Source: an uncultured Chthonomonadaceae bacterium
Lineage (GTDB): Bacteria > Armatimonadota > Fimbriimonadia > Fimbriimonadales > Fimbriimonadaceae
Reading direction: 5' to 3'
Assembly (NCBI GenBank): GCA_946479035.1
Contig: CAMLDW010000023.1
Span: 1-40,682, forward strand
Length of the DNA: 40,682 nucleotides
Each line of letters begins with the position of its first letter. Positions within the stretch are counted from its first letter, which is position 1. Below the pieces are notes generated by a model, which worked only from the letters and a program-made list of their open reading frames with translations, was not told the origin of the DNA and did not search any database. The translations under genes and the position numbers were made by a program. This document shows, piece by piece, positions 1 through 7,541 of this stretch.

Positions 1-1138
1 CCAGCTTCCATCCCTTGAGGCACTCGACGAGCCTGTTGCGGCCCGCGCGCGTGAGCTTGTTGAACTCCGTGTCGGTCGCGATCCCGGCGTCGTGCAACAT
101 TTCTTCGACCAGGCGCGAGGGGAGCAGGCCGTCGAGGTAGGTGGCGACGCGCCGCTTGGGGTGCTTCTCTGCGTAGGCCAGCAGGTCAGCCGTGAGCGAT
201 TCGAACGTGCGGTCTGGAAGCACGTCCACCTCGATCTCGACCTTGCCGCGTTCGAAGGCTTCTGCGACCTCGCGGCTGATGCCGAGCGCGGTCGGGCCGC
301 TGATGCCGAAGTGCGTGAAGAGCAGGTCGTCGCGCCACCTGTTCACTTCCTTTCCGTTCTGGCGTGCTTTGAGGATGCAGTCTCGCAGAGCGACGCCGCT
401 GTACTGTCGCCACTTCGTTTCGTGCAGCGCGATCGGTGCGAGTGCGGCGCGGACCTTGACGATCGTGTGTCCGAGGTGCTCGGCCCAGGGGTAGCCGTCG
501 CCTGTGGTGCCGGACTTGGGGTAGGAGGATCCGCCGACGGCGAGCACGACGCGGCGTGTTTCGATGAGGGCCCCACCCCCAACCCCCTCCCCGCGACACG
601 ATTCATTCGCGGAGAGGGGGCTCCGGAACTCCCCTCCCCTCGAAAATGACCGTGTTTCGAGGGGAGGGGTAGAGGGTGGGGCAATCCGAACTCCGCACAC
701 TCCCTGCCCGTCGCGCTCGATGCCGAGGACCGGCGTGTTGAGGCGCGTCTCGACCCCCACTTCATCGAGCCGCTGTTGCAAGATTTGTACGACGTCCTTC
801 GCGGACTGTTCGACGGGGAAGACGCGCCCGTTCAGCCGCGTGTAGACGCGCAGGCCGCGATCGGTGAGGAACGCGACGGCCTGCTCGTTGGTCCACCGGT
901 AGCAGGCGGGACGGATGAAGCGCGCCTCGTTCGGGCGGAACTCGCGCAGCACCTCTTCGATCGGGCCGTCGTGGGTGATGTTGCACTTGCCGCCGCCGGA
1001 GATCAGGATCTTGGTGCCGATTCGCTCGGTCTTTTCTAGGAGCAGGACCTGCGCGCCGAGCTGGGCGGCGCGGTAGGCGGCCATGATGCCTGCGGCCCCC
1101 GCACCGATGACGACGACCGGAGAAGAAGAAACGATCAA
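1..1138 (-). CDS. HI0933/BaiN-family FAD-dependent oxidoreductase, 3' end cut by the window
   Basis: This is a flavoprotein of the HI0933/BaiN-like family; substrates in the family are poorly defined. The N-terminus has the FAD-binding Rossmann motif VVVIGAGAAGIMAA, followed by LISGGGKCNITHDGP, the usual family signature. Further on are VVLAVGGSSYPKSGTTGDGY and FTHFGISGPTALGIS, both typical. The frame is open across the whole visible gene and runs off the left edge, so the C-terminus is missing. No ATG fits; TTG at 1138, eight residues before the Rossmann strand, is the best start, without a clear Shine-Dalgarno. Oddity: residues about 153-190 are a Gly/Pro/Ser-rich stretch encoded by a palindromic repeat (570-682) that keeps the frame. 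Family assignment is secure; function is not. Confidence 0.85.
   Translation of the reverse strand, partial: MIVSSSPVVVIGAGAAGIMAAYRAAQLGAQVLLLEKTERIGTKILISGGGKCNITHDGPIEEVLREFRPNEARFIRPACYRWTNEQAVAFLTDRGLRVYTRLNGRVFPVEQSAKDVVQILQQRLDEVGVETRLNTPVLGIERDGQGVCGVRIAPPSTPPLETRSFSRGGEFRSPLSANESCRGEGVGGGALIETRRVVLAVGGSSYPKSGTTGDGYPWAEHLGHTIVKVRAALAPIALHETKWRQYSGVALRDCILKARQNGKEVNRWRDDLLFTHFGISGPTALGISREVAEAFERGKVEIEVDVLPDRTFESLTADLLAYAEKHPKRRVATYLDGLLPSRLVEEMLHDAGIATDTEFNKLTRAGRNRLVECLKGWKL
570..682 (-). repeat. GC-rich palindromic element inserted in frame inside the flavoprotein gene
   Basis: The outer arms GCCCCACCC (570-578) and GGGTGGGGC (674-682) enclose two hairpins. One spans about 583-620 (CCCCCTCCCCGCG against CGCGGAGAGGGGG). 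The other has a perfect 15-bp stem (631-645 with 655-669) and a 9-nt loop. The element therefore folds as a three-way junction. It is read through in the coding frame with no stop, adding about 38 low-complexity residues containing EGVGGGA. A related element lies at 1860-1912. Confidence 0.8.
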
Positions 1139-1166
1139 CGGTGAATGATGAACGATGTCGCCGGAC

Positions 1167-1357
1167 TTTGGGAGTGCGCGGGCGCGATTGCCACAAACGT
1201 GCTCCTGAGCCTCGGCCAGCCAGCGCTTTTCCGTGGCCGGGCCGCTCAGCCTGAAGGTCTACGACGGTTTTTAGCGAGCGACTCTCGAGATAGCAAAGCG
1301 CGGGCTGACTCTTGCTCAGGCAGCAGCTCTCCTCATGAGCGCCCGCGCACTCCCAAA
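1167..1357. repeat. Intergenic island bounded by a 19-bp perfect inverted repeat
   Basis: TTTGGGAGTGCGCGGGCGC at 1167-1185 is exactly reverse-complemented at 1339-1357, with 153 bp between. The right arm ends 6 bp after the stop codon of the propeller gene at 1364, and the left arm lies 28 bp upstream of the flavoprotein start. The interior has shorter self-complementary stretches but no ORF I would support. It could be a small non-autonomous mobile element or a structured 3' UTR. I see no obvious target-site duplication. Confidence 0.6.
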
Positions 1358-1363
1358 CGGGCC

Positions 1364-4033
1364 CTACTTCCTCGGATCGGAGCGCACCTCAAGTATTTGT
1401 TCCGACACCTTGCCGTCAACCGTCAGGCGAACCTTGTAGGTGCCGGGCGCGACCCAGGCGCCCTGCCCTTCGACCGGCGTGTCGTGCCAGATCGCTGAGA
1501 TCGGCGGCCCGAAGCGGCGCCCGTTGCCGCCGTTCGGCGCGGTGCGCAGGTCCCAGAGGAAGCGGTGCGAGCCGCGGTCCGTTCCGACGGTGCGCGGCGG
1601 GCGCACCCACTCGGGCATGACTGTGAGCGCCTTGGGGTCCGCCTGCACGACCGGGTCGTCGCTGGAGAACGCGCGCACGACCTCGCCTGCCTGCGACACG
1701 ATCTCGATCTTGACCTGGCTCGCGTACTTCGGCAGCCAGTAGTCGATCATGCCGCCGTCGGGCGGGTTCTTTCCGGCGGGCTCGTCCTGCGGCAGCGGCG
1801 TGTCGGAGTTCGTGTTGCGCTCGAGCTGGTAGGCGGGCGAGGTGGGGAAGAGTCGCGCTGACCTCCCCCCGACCCCCTCCTCCTCCGCTTCGCGCAAGAG
1901 GAGGGGGAGGTCGCGCAACGGTTGGACGTTGTCGAGGATCCAGAACCCGCGGCCGTGTGTGCCGATCACGAGGTCGTCGCCGTGCACGACGAGGTCGCGC
2001 ACGGAGGTCGCGGGCATGTTGTTGCGCAGGGGGTGCCAGTTCTCGCCGTCGTCGAGCGAGAAGTACACGGCGGTCTCGCTGCCGCAGTAGAGCATCCCCG
2101 GCCGGACCGGGTCCTCGCGCACGACGTTGACCGGGCCGCTGGGGAGGCCGCGCACGATCTCCTTCCAGGTCTTGCCGCCGTCGTGGGTGCGGTAGATGTG
2201 CGGACGCATGTCGTCGAGGCGGATGCGGTTGACCGCTGCATACGCGGTCATGTCGTCGGAGTGCCCCGCGTCCATGATCGAGACCTTCGACCAGCTGGTT
2301 ACCTCGGGCGGCGTGACGTTCGACCAGGACTTGCCGCCGTCGTGCGTGACCCAGATCAACCCGTCGTCGGTGCCGCACCAGACGGTGCTCGTCGACTTGT
2401 ACGAGGGCGCGACCGTGTAGATGACGCCGCGCCGCGGCATGTTGGCGAGGTCCGGCGTGCGGTACTTGCCGACGCTCGCGGGCACCTCCGGGTGTTCGCG
2501 CGTGAGGTCGGGGGAGACCGTCTGCCAGTCCTTGCCGCCGTCGGCTGTGACGAATAGCACGTTGCCCGCGAAGTAGAGCAGGTGCGGGTCGACCTTGGAG
2601 AAGACGACGGGCGCGGTGCGCAGGGTGCGGAACTGGCCCGGGGGCCGCACGCTCACGCTCACGCCGGTCAGCTTGTCGTACTTTTCGATGCGCCCGCCGT
2701 AGACGTAGCGCGGTTCGAGCGGGTCGGGCGCGATGTAGCCGTACTCGTCGCCGCCGGCGGGGTGCCACTCGCGGAAGGTGATCTGGCCGTCGTTGCCGCG
2801 GCTGCTGACCATCGCCGATCCGCTTTCCTGCTGGCCGCTGTAGACGTTGTAGGGGAACTCGTCGTCGGTCATGACGTGGTACATCTGCGCGGTCGGCTGG
2901 TTGTACCAACTGCTCCAGGTCTCGCCGTAGTTGAGGCTGACCGCCGCGCCCTGGTCTGCTGCGGTGAGGATGATCTCGGTGTGCAGGGGGTTTATCCAAA
3001 TGGTGTGGTAGTCGTCGCCTCCCGGGGATCCCTTGATGCACGTGAAGCTCATTCCCGCGTCCGAGGAGCGGTAGAAGCTGGTGTTGGCGACGTAGAGCAC
3101 GTCGGGGTCCTTGGGGTCGACCTTGCACTCTGCGAAGTCGTCGCCGCGACCGTAGAGCCGCGCCTCGGTGTTGACGAGGACCCAGTTGGCGCCCGCGTCG
3201 GTGGACTTGTAGATCCCGCTGAGCTGGCCCGCCTGGACCATCGCGTAGAGGCGGTTCCCGTCGGAGGGAGCGACCGCGATGCCGATCTTGCCGAGCCCCT
3301 GCTCGTTGGTGGGCAGCCCGTGGTCGAGCCGCTTCCAGGTGTCGCCGCCGTCGGTGCTCTTGTAGAGCCCGCAGCCGGGGCCGCTCCACGAGCCGTTCTC
3401 CCAGGGCCCCTGCCTCGCCTCCCAAAGGACGGCGTACACGGTGTTCGGGTCCCTGGGGTCCATCGCGAGGTCCGCCGCGCCTGTGTCGGGGTCCTTGTAG
3501 AGGACCTTCTTCCAGGATTTGCCGCCGTCGAGGGTGCGGAAGACGCCGCGCTGCTCGTTAGGGCCGTACGGGTGGCCGACGACCGCGACGAACACGCGGT
3601 CGGGGTTGGTCGGGTCGATCTCGATCGGCCCGATCTGCTGGCCGTCCTCGAGCCCGATGTGCGCCCAGGTGCGGCCGCCGTCGGTGGACTTGTACATACC
3701 GTCCCCGACGGAGAGGTCGGGGCGCTGCAAGCTCTCGCCGCTGGCGACGTACACGACGTTCGGGTCGCTGGGCGCGACCGCGACGTCGCCGATCGAGCCG
3801 GTGGGCTGGCCGTCGAAGAGCGGGACCCAGGTGCGGCCGGCGTCGTTCGTCTTCCAGACTCCGCCGTTGTTGACGCCGATGTAGAAGACATAGGGCTGCC
3901 CGGCGATCCCGCACGCACCGACCGTCCTGCCGCCGCGGAAGGGGCCGATGCACCGCCACTTTAGGCAGTCGTAGAGCGAAGTATCGAACTGTCCACCGTT
4001 GAGCAGCATGGCAAAGGCGACTGTGGCGAGCAT
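1364..4033 (-). CDS. Exported sortilin/VPS10-like (BNR/Asp-box) beta-propeller protein
   Basis: This 889-residue protein has a short hydrophobic N-terminus (MLATVAFAMLL), a likely signal peptide, then a long beta-propeller rich in Asp-box motifs such as STDGGRTW, TLDGGKSW, STDGGDTW, STDAGANW and THDGGKTW. Such proteins, often labelled glycosyl hydrolase or sortilin-like, are probably extracytoplasmic; no glycosidase active site can be claimed. The C-terminal part ends with GTYKVRLTVDG, the usual Ig-like FlgD-type strand pattern. Residues about 708-725 (PLLLREAEEEGVGGRSAR) are encoded by a palindromic element (1860-1912) placed between the propeller and the conserved NTNSDTPLPQDEPAGKNPPD segment. 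The start ATG at 4033 follows CAAAAT by 6 nt. Confidence 0.85.
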   Translation of the reverse strand: MLATVAFAMLLNGGQFDTSLYDCLKWRCIGPFRGGRTVGACGIAGQPYVFYIGVNNGGVWKTNDAGRTWVPLFDGQPTGSIGDVAVAPSDPNVVYVASGESLQRPDLSVGDGMYKSTDGGRTWAHIGLEDGQQIGPIEIDPTNPDRVFVAVVGHPYGPNEQRGVFRTLDGGKSWKKVLYKDPDTGAADLAMDPRDPNTVYAVLWEARQGPWENGSWSGPGCGLYKSTDGGDTWKRLDHGLPTNEQGLGKIGIAVAPSDGNRLYAMVQAGQLSGIYKSTDAGANWVLVNTEARLYGRGDDFAECKVDPKDPDVLYVANTSFYRSSDAGMSFTCIKGSPGGDDYHTIWINPLHTEIILTAADQGAAVSLNYGETWSSWYNQPTAQMYHVMTDDEFPYNVYSGQQESGSAMVSSRGNDGQITFREWHPAGGDEYGYIAPDPLEPRYVYGGRIEKYDKLTGVSVSVRPPGQFRTLRTAPVVFSKVDPHLLYFAGNVLFVTADGGKDWQTVSPDLTREHPEVPASVGKYRTPDLANMPRRGVIYTVAPSYKSTSTVWCGTDDGLIWVTHDGGKSWSNVTPPEVTSWSKVSIMDAGHSDDMTAYAAVNRIRLDDMRPHIYRTHDGGKTWKEIVRGLPSGPVNVVREDPVRPGMLYCGSETAVYFSLDDGENWHPLRNNMPATSVRDLVVHGDDLVIGTHGRGFWILDNVQPLRDLPLLLREAEEEGVGGRSARLFPTSPAYQLERNTNSDTPLPQDEPAGKNPPDGGMIDYWLPKYASQVKIEIVSQAGEVVRAFSSDDPVVQADPKALTVMPEWVRPPRTVGTDRGSHRFLWDLRTAPNGGNGRRFGPPISAIWHDTPVEGQGAWVAPGTYKVRLTVDGKVSEQILEVRSDPRK
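1860..1912 (-). repeat. Second in-frame palindromic element, inside the propeller gene
   Basis: The 53-bp sequence begins GACCTCCCCC and ends GGGGGAGGTC on the top strand, with further pairing of GACCCCCTCCTC to GAGGAGGGGG. Read on the coding strand it gives EEGVGGRS, matching EGVGGGA from the element at 570-682 in orientation and reading frame. The host reading frame is preserved. Confidence 0.7.
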
Positions 4034-4039
4034 GGCAGG

Positions 4040-4045
4040 ATTTTG
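4040..4045 (-). promoter_or_regulatory. -10-like hexamer for the propeller gene
   Basis: CAAAAT on the minus strand lies 6 nt before the ATG at 4033. The spacing would place transcription start at or next to the start codon. The match to CATAAT is imperfect. Confidence 0.35.
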
Positions 4046-4092
4046 AACGATGGACGATCAGCGATGGACGCAGAACCAGGGCGGTCGTCACA

Positions 4093-4098
4093 CATAAT
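4093..4098 (+). promoter_or_regulatory. -10-like hexamer for the esterase gene
   Basis: CATAAT lies 14 nt before the ATG at 4113, giving at most a very short 5' UTR. No -35 box is clear. Confidence 0.5.
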
Positions 4099-4112
4099 CC
4101 GGTGGGACGAAC

Positions 4113-5300
4113 ATGACGACAGCGCTTGTGGCCCTATTAGCGATCGCGAGAACGGCGGAACCTTGGAGCGTGCAGCGAGTCTTGGAGGCGCAGCAGAGCG
4201 GCGGCTTGTCTCGTGCATCCGAAGCTGAGCTCGTCGCTTGGTTCGGCGGGGACAAGGCCGTAGCAGCTGGCGCGGAAGCTAAGGTCGAAGGGCTCTCCGT
4301 GGCGTTCGCGGTCCGCGTGCCGGAGGGCAAGCACAATGCTACTGTCGAGGCTCTCACAGGGGACTTCAGGCTCGCATTGACGCAGATCGGTTCAGGGCGG
4401 CTCTTTGTTGGGGCTGCAACGCTTGCCGAGGGAGCGGGATTCAGGTGGATTTTCAGAAGCCTAAGCAGTTTCATCGGGGGCACGCACGACCTCGAGGTGT
4501 ATACGATGCCGGCGGAGTCCAGGCCGGACCCGGCGGTGCCGAGCGGCAAGCTCGAACAGCAGCCGCGCCTGACCAGCCAGGTCTTTGGCGGAACGTGGCA
4601 CGACTGGTGGGTGTACACGCCTGCCGGTTTCGATCCGAGCAAGGAGTCGGACCTCGTCGTGTTCCAGGACGGGCAGTGGTCGCACACGTACGCGCCGGTG
4701 TACTTCGACCATTTGGTCGCAAAGCACGAGCTCCCACAGACGGTCGCCGTCTTCGTGACCCCGGGCACGTTTCCAGACGGGAAGTCGGACCGTTCGCGCG
4801 AGTACGACGCTCTGGGCGACGCTTACGTCCGTTTCCTGCTCGAAGAGGTGCTTCCGCCGATCGAGGCGAAGTACAAGATCGCGCAAGACCCGAGGAAGCG
4901 GTGCGTGGCGGGGATCAGTTCCGGCGGCATCTGCTCGTTTACGTGCGCTTGGGAGCGGCCGGACAAGTTCGGGCTCGTGATGTCGTGGGTGGGGAGCTTT
5001 ACGAACCTGCAGGGCGGGCCGGGCGGCTTCTCGGGCGGCAACACGTACCCGGCGATCATCAGGGCGCGGCGGGGCTGGGACAAAAAAGGCGAGCCCAAGC
5101 CGATCCGGGCGTACCTTCAGGACGGCGCCAACGACCTCGACAACGCTGCGGGCAACTGGCCGCTCGCGAACAAGGAGATGGCGTCCGCGCTGGAGTACGG
5201 CGGCTACGACTTCAAGTTCGTGTTCGGCCAGGGGTTCCACTCGGACAAGCACGGGCGGGCAGAGATGGCGAACGCGCTGCGCTGGCTGTTCGGGCGCTAG
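4113..5300 (+). CDS. Esterase of the enterochelin-esterase/D family, alpha/beta hydrolase
   Basis: The 395-residue protein has a possible short leader (MTTALVALLAIARTAEP), an N-terminal domain to about residue 150, then an alpha/beta hydrolase of the putative-esterase family (Fes/esterase D type). The nucleophile elbow is GISSGGICSF, with the Ser in GISSG. A likely acid is in QDGANDLDN and the His in GFHSDKHG near the C-terminus, as in Fes-like enzymes. In that family the N-terminal domain helps bind the ester substrate. The substrate here is unknown; no siderophore genes are nearby. The stop codon overlaps the stop of the convergent acetyltransferase within one CTAG (5297-5300). Confidence 0.85.
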   Translation: MTTALVALLAIARTAEPWSVQRVLEAQQSGGLSRASEAELVAWFGGDKAVAAGAEAKVEGLSVAFAVRVPEGKHNATVEALTGDFRLALTQIGSGRLFVGAATLAEGAGFRWIFRSLSSFIGGTHDLEVYTMPAESRPDPAVPSGKLEQQPRLTSQVFGGTWHDWWVYTPAGFDPSKESDLVVFQDGQWSHTYAPVYFDHLVAKHELPQTVAVFVTPGTFPDGKSDRSREYDALGDAYVRFLLEEVLPPIEAKYKIAQDPRKRCVAGISSGGICSFTCAWERPDKFGLVMSWVGSFTNLQGGPGGFSGGNTYPAIIRARRGWDKKGEPKPIRAYLQDGANDLDNAAGNWPLANKEMASALEYGGYDFKFVFGQGFHSDKHGRAEMANALRWLFGR

Positions 5301-5863
5301 CGCTTGGCTGACCAGCCAGGGTTCTGCTCAAAAAACCGCTCCTTCGTCAGCACGGTCATGACGAGGTCGCGGTGGGCGCCGCGCTTCCAGAGCGCCTTGG
5401 GCTTGCGGCCGCACTCGAGGTAGCCGGCCTTCTCCTGCATGCGGCTGGAGGCGGCGTTGCCCTCCATGTACTCGGAGAAGATGACGCGCAGGCCGAGAAC
5501 GTGGAAGCAGTACCAGGCCCTTAGCACGCACGCCTCGGTGCCGAGCCCCTTGCCCCGGTCGCCAGGGTCGCCGATGAAGGAGCCGGTCTGCGCCGTGCCG
5601 TGCTGGTGGTTGATCCGGTGGATCCCGGACTGGCCGACGTGGCGGCCGTCGAGGGTCTCGATCGCGAAGCTCACGTTGGTCGGGTCGACCAACTGGTTCT
5701 TGTCGAAGTACTCCTTTTCAGCCAGGCGGGTGATGGGCAGGTCGCCGATGAGGATCCCCTCGGTGACTTCGGGGTCGTTGAGCCACCGGAGGCAGTTCTC
5801 GAAGTGCCGCTCGTAGTCGAGGGGCACGAGGCGCACGCGTTCGCCTGACCAGCCGAAGCCCAT
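5297..5863 (-). CDS. GNAT-family N-acetyltransferase, RimJ/RimL-like
   Basis: This 188-residue protein begins MGFGWSGERVRLVPLDYERH and has the acetyl-CoA pyrophosphate-binding loop GDPGDRGKGLGTEA. It also has the family's late NAASSRMQEKAGY segment, so it belongs to the RimJ/RimL type that acetylates protein N-termini or small amines. The acceptor is unknown. A longer frame from GTG at 5887 exists, but a CATAAT hexamer lies inside that extension, 6 nt before ATG 5863, so the shorter start is preferred. Confidence 0.85.
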   Translation of the reverse strand: MGFGWSGERVRLVPLDYERHFENCLRWLNDPEVTEGILIGDLPITRLAEKEYFDKNQLVDPTNVSFAIETLDGRHVGQSGIHRINHQHGTAQTGSFIGDPGDRGKGLGTEACVLRAWYCFHVLGLRVIFSEYMEGNAASSRMQEKAGYLECGRKPKALWKRGAHRDLVMTVLTKERFFEQNPGWSAKR

Positions 5864-5869
5864 TGGGGG

Positions 5870-5875
5870 ATTATG
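5870..5875 (-). promoter_or_regulatory. -10-like hexamer, predicted leaderless start of the GNAT gene
   Basis: CATAAT lies exactly 6 nt before ATG 5863 on the minus strand, with CCCCCA between. There is no Shine-Dalgarno sequence, so the transcript probably begins at the start codon. Confidence 0.6.
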
Positions 5876-6074
5876 TGTGACGGCCACGAACGGACCCGGA
5901 AAAGAAGTAGGCCGAACCGGTGGAGAGGACAGTCCGGTTCGGCCCTTGACTTCGTTTGTGGTCTGCGCCCACCACCGAAGGTGGAGGCGCTTTCTTGCTT
6001 TAAGTGTTGGGTCTTGCGGGAGCGTTCTTTAGTGCGCGGCCCGCACAACCGGCAATGCTCGCAGGGAAGGGCTT

Positions 6075-6112
6075 AAAGAGAAGCCGGGCCAGAGCTTTTG
6101 CTCGGGCCCGGC
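6075..6112 (-). terminator. Rho-independent terminator of the fabZ-lpxA-lpxB operon
   Basis: The arms GCCGGGCCAGAGC (6083-6095) and GCTCGGGCCCGGC (6100-6112) pair at 12 of 13 positions around a four-base loop. On the minus strand the stem is followed by TTCTCTTT. It lies 83 bp after the lpxB stop. Confidence 0.65.
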
Positions 6113-6194
6113 ACATATGCGATCGCTCGAAAGGCTTTCCTTGCGTCGTGCAAATGTTCCAACCCCGCGCTTGGGCCGGCGGTTCCTGCGGTCC

Positions 6195-7541
6195 CTAAAG
6201 GTCCTGGCGCGCGGGCTCGGGGAACAGCGATCTTGCCAGGTCGGCGGTCTTTTCGAGACAGTCCGTGCCCCCTAGGGAGTCCGAAAGCGCCTGGAAAGCG
6301 GCCAAGACCTCGTGCCTGCGGGGGGTCTCGACGTGCAGGCTGGACAGCTCATCGGCTATCGCCTGGGGAGTGGCGTCCTGGCGGATCAGCTCCTTGAGCA
6401 GCGGCCTGCCGAGCAGGATGTTTGGGAGGGAGATGAAGTCGAACTGCGGCCTGCGCAGGCGGTACTCGATCTCCATGACCCAGTTGCCTCGGTAGACGAC
6501 GACGCAGGGGCAGGCGCATAGCGCGGCCTCGAGCGTCGCCGTGCCGCTGCACACGACGGCTGAGCGCGAGGCCTTGAGCGCCCCGGCCGCGCCGCGCACG
6601 ACGATCGGCTCGTGGTCCGACCATTTGGTCCAGGTGTCGCGCACGAGCCTTTCGTCGGCGTTGGGGGCGAGCGCGATCCGCACCGGCCCTTCGAACGTCT
6701 TGAGCGCGGTCGCGATGACGGGGACGTTGGACTCGATCTCGTGCCCGCGGCTGCCCGGCAGCACCGCGATGCCGCTCCTTTCCTGCTGTTCCGGAGCGCG
6801 CGCGACCATTTCTTTGAGCGGATGGCCGAAGTAGTACGCGTGCGCGCCCATCTTGTTGAGGATCTCCGCGCTCCACGGGAACGGCGTGACGATCGCGTCG
6901 GTGACGGCGGGCAGGTCCGCACCCTGCCGGTCCTTGCGCCACGAGCCGGGCGGGACGAAGTAGAGCACCTTCCAGCCGAGCGACTTGGCGAAGCGCGCGA
7001 GCTTGACGTTCATGAATCCGAAGTCGATGGGGACGAAGAGCCCGGGGCTGCCCCGCCTGAGCTCGCGCTTGGCCATCAGGTAGCCCGCGATGACGCGCGG
7101 CGAGACCTTGGCGGACTCGAATACGCCGAGCGCTCCCCAGTTCGAGGAGTCGGCGACGATCCTCGCGCCGGCCTCGCGCAGCCGATTGCCCCCGACCGCC
7201 TGGAAGAACACGTCCGTGCGCGACTTCTCGAGGAGCTTCTGTGAGACCTTTTCGATGAACTCGCGCCGCCTGGCAGTGTCGAAGGCCACGTCCTCGGTCA
7301 CACGCTCGCCGAACTCCTGCTCGAACGCCATGACAAGCTCGACCACGTCGAGCGAATCGAGCAGGTCGCTCTCCGACTTGAGGGCATCGAGGACCTCTCT
7401 CTCGCTGGCGCCTTCGGCGTTGTGGACGAAATAGGCGAAGCGCTCGCGCAGGTAGGAGAGCGCCTCCGGCTGTAGGATCTTGAGGAGCTCGGCTGCGTAG
7501 GCGTCGCCGGAGGCCTCGCCCGCGCTGAAGAAGACCCTCAT
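6195..7541 (-). CDS. lpxB: Lipid-A-disaccharide synthase with an embedded acyl-carrier-protein domain
   Basis: LpxB joins UDP-2,3-diacylglucosamine to lipid X, giving the lipid A disaccharide at the inner membrane. The 448-residue protein starts MRVFFSAGEASGDAYAAELL, the canonical first strand and helix. It then departs from the family for about 83 residues (about 25-107) and resumes with DVFFQAVGGNRLREAGARIV. The rest is regular LpxB: PIDFGFMNVKLARFAK, LPGSRGHEIE, SGTATLEAALC and FISLPNILLGRPLLKELI. The extra segment is an ACP-like fold with LLDSLDVVELVMAFEQEF, where Ser63 is the expected phosphopantetheine site. Without it the length would be about 365, near the usual 380. The ATG overlaps the lpxA stop by 4 bp, and lpxA and fabZ precede it. 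The LpxB call is secure; carrier function of the insert is inferred. Confidence 0.92.
   Translation of the reverse strand: MRVFFSAGEASGDAYAAELLKILQPEALSYLRERFAYFVHNAEGASEREVLDALKSESDLLDSLDVVELVMAFEQEFGERVTEDVAFDTARRREFIEKVSQKLLEKSRTDVFFQAVGGNRLREAGARIVADSSNWGALGVFESAKVSPRVIAGYLMAKRELRRGSPGLFVPIDFGFMNVKLARFAKSLGWKVLYFVPPGSWRKDRQGADLPAVTDAIVTPFPWSAEILNKMGAHAYYFGHPLKEMVARAPEQQERSGIAVLPGSRGHEIESNVPVIATALKTFEGPVRIALAPNADERLVRDTWTKWSDHEPIVVRGAAGALKASRSAVVCSGTATLEAALCACPCVVVYRGNWVMEIEYRLRRPQFDFISLPNILLGRPLLKELIRQDATPQAIADELSSLHVETPRRHEVLAAFQALSDSLGGTDCLEKTADLARSLFPEPARQDL
7221..7469 (-). other. ACP-like domain inserted in LpxB (codons about 25-107)
   Basis: The segment has the ACP pattern: a first amphipathic helix (EALSYLRERFAYFVHN), a loop, then D-S-L at residues 62-64 leading helix II (DVVELVMAFEQEF), and further helices to KVSQKLLEKS. 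E. coli AcpP has DSLDTVELVMALEEEF at this place. The Ser63 codon is TCG at 7355-7353. Both junctions are in frame with no stop or start, so this is a domain insertion and not a separate acpP. Usual ACP helix-II acidic residues for partner docking are kept (D62, D65, E68, E74, E76). Confidence 0.85.

Larger units (their letters stand above)
5864..6194. other. Gene-free stretch with three strong hairpins
   Basis: This 331-bp gap separates the end of lpxB from the start of the GNAT gene. It holds an 11-bp stem (GGCCGAACCGG 5910-5920 with CCGGTTCGGCC 5934-5944) and a GCGCC/GGCGC hairpin at 5965-5990 followed by TTTCTTGCTTT on the top strand. It also holds the near-perfect 13-bp hairpin at 6083-6112. 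I find no convincing ORF. A small RNA or stacked terminators are possible. Confidence 0.5.

Noticed and set aside
570..682. Suspicion that the palindrome makes the flavoprotein a pseudogene
   Set aside because: Codon-by-codon reading shows no stop, and the reading frame on both sides is identical.
2582..3964. Long plus-strand ORF opposite the propeller gene
   Set aside because: Its protein is Val/Ala/Gly/Asp-rich without motifs, a typical antisense shadow of a high-GC gene. The opposite strand encodes a recognisable Asp-box protein.
7221..7469. Separate acpP gene or a frameshift between two genes in lpxB
   Set aside because: The frame is continuous at both junctions, there is no start or stop inside, and canonical LpxB sequence occurs on both sides in the same frame.
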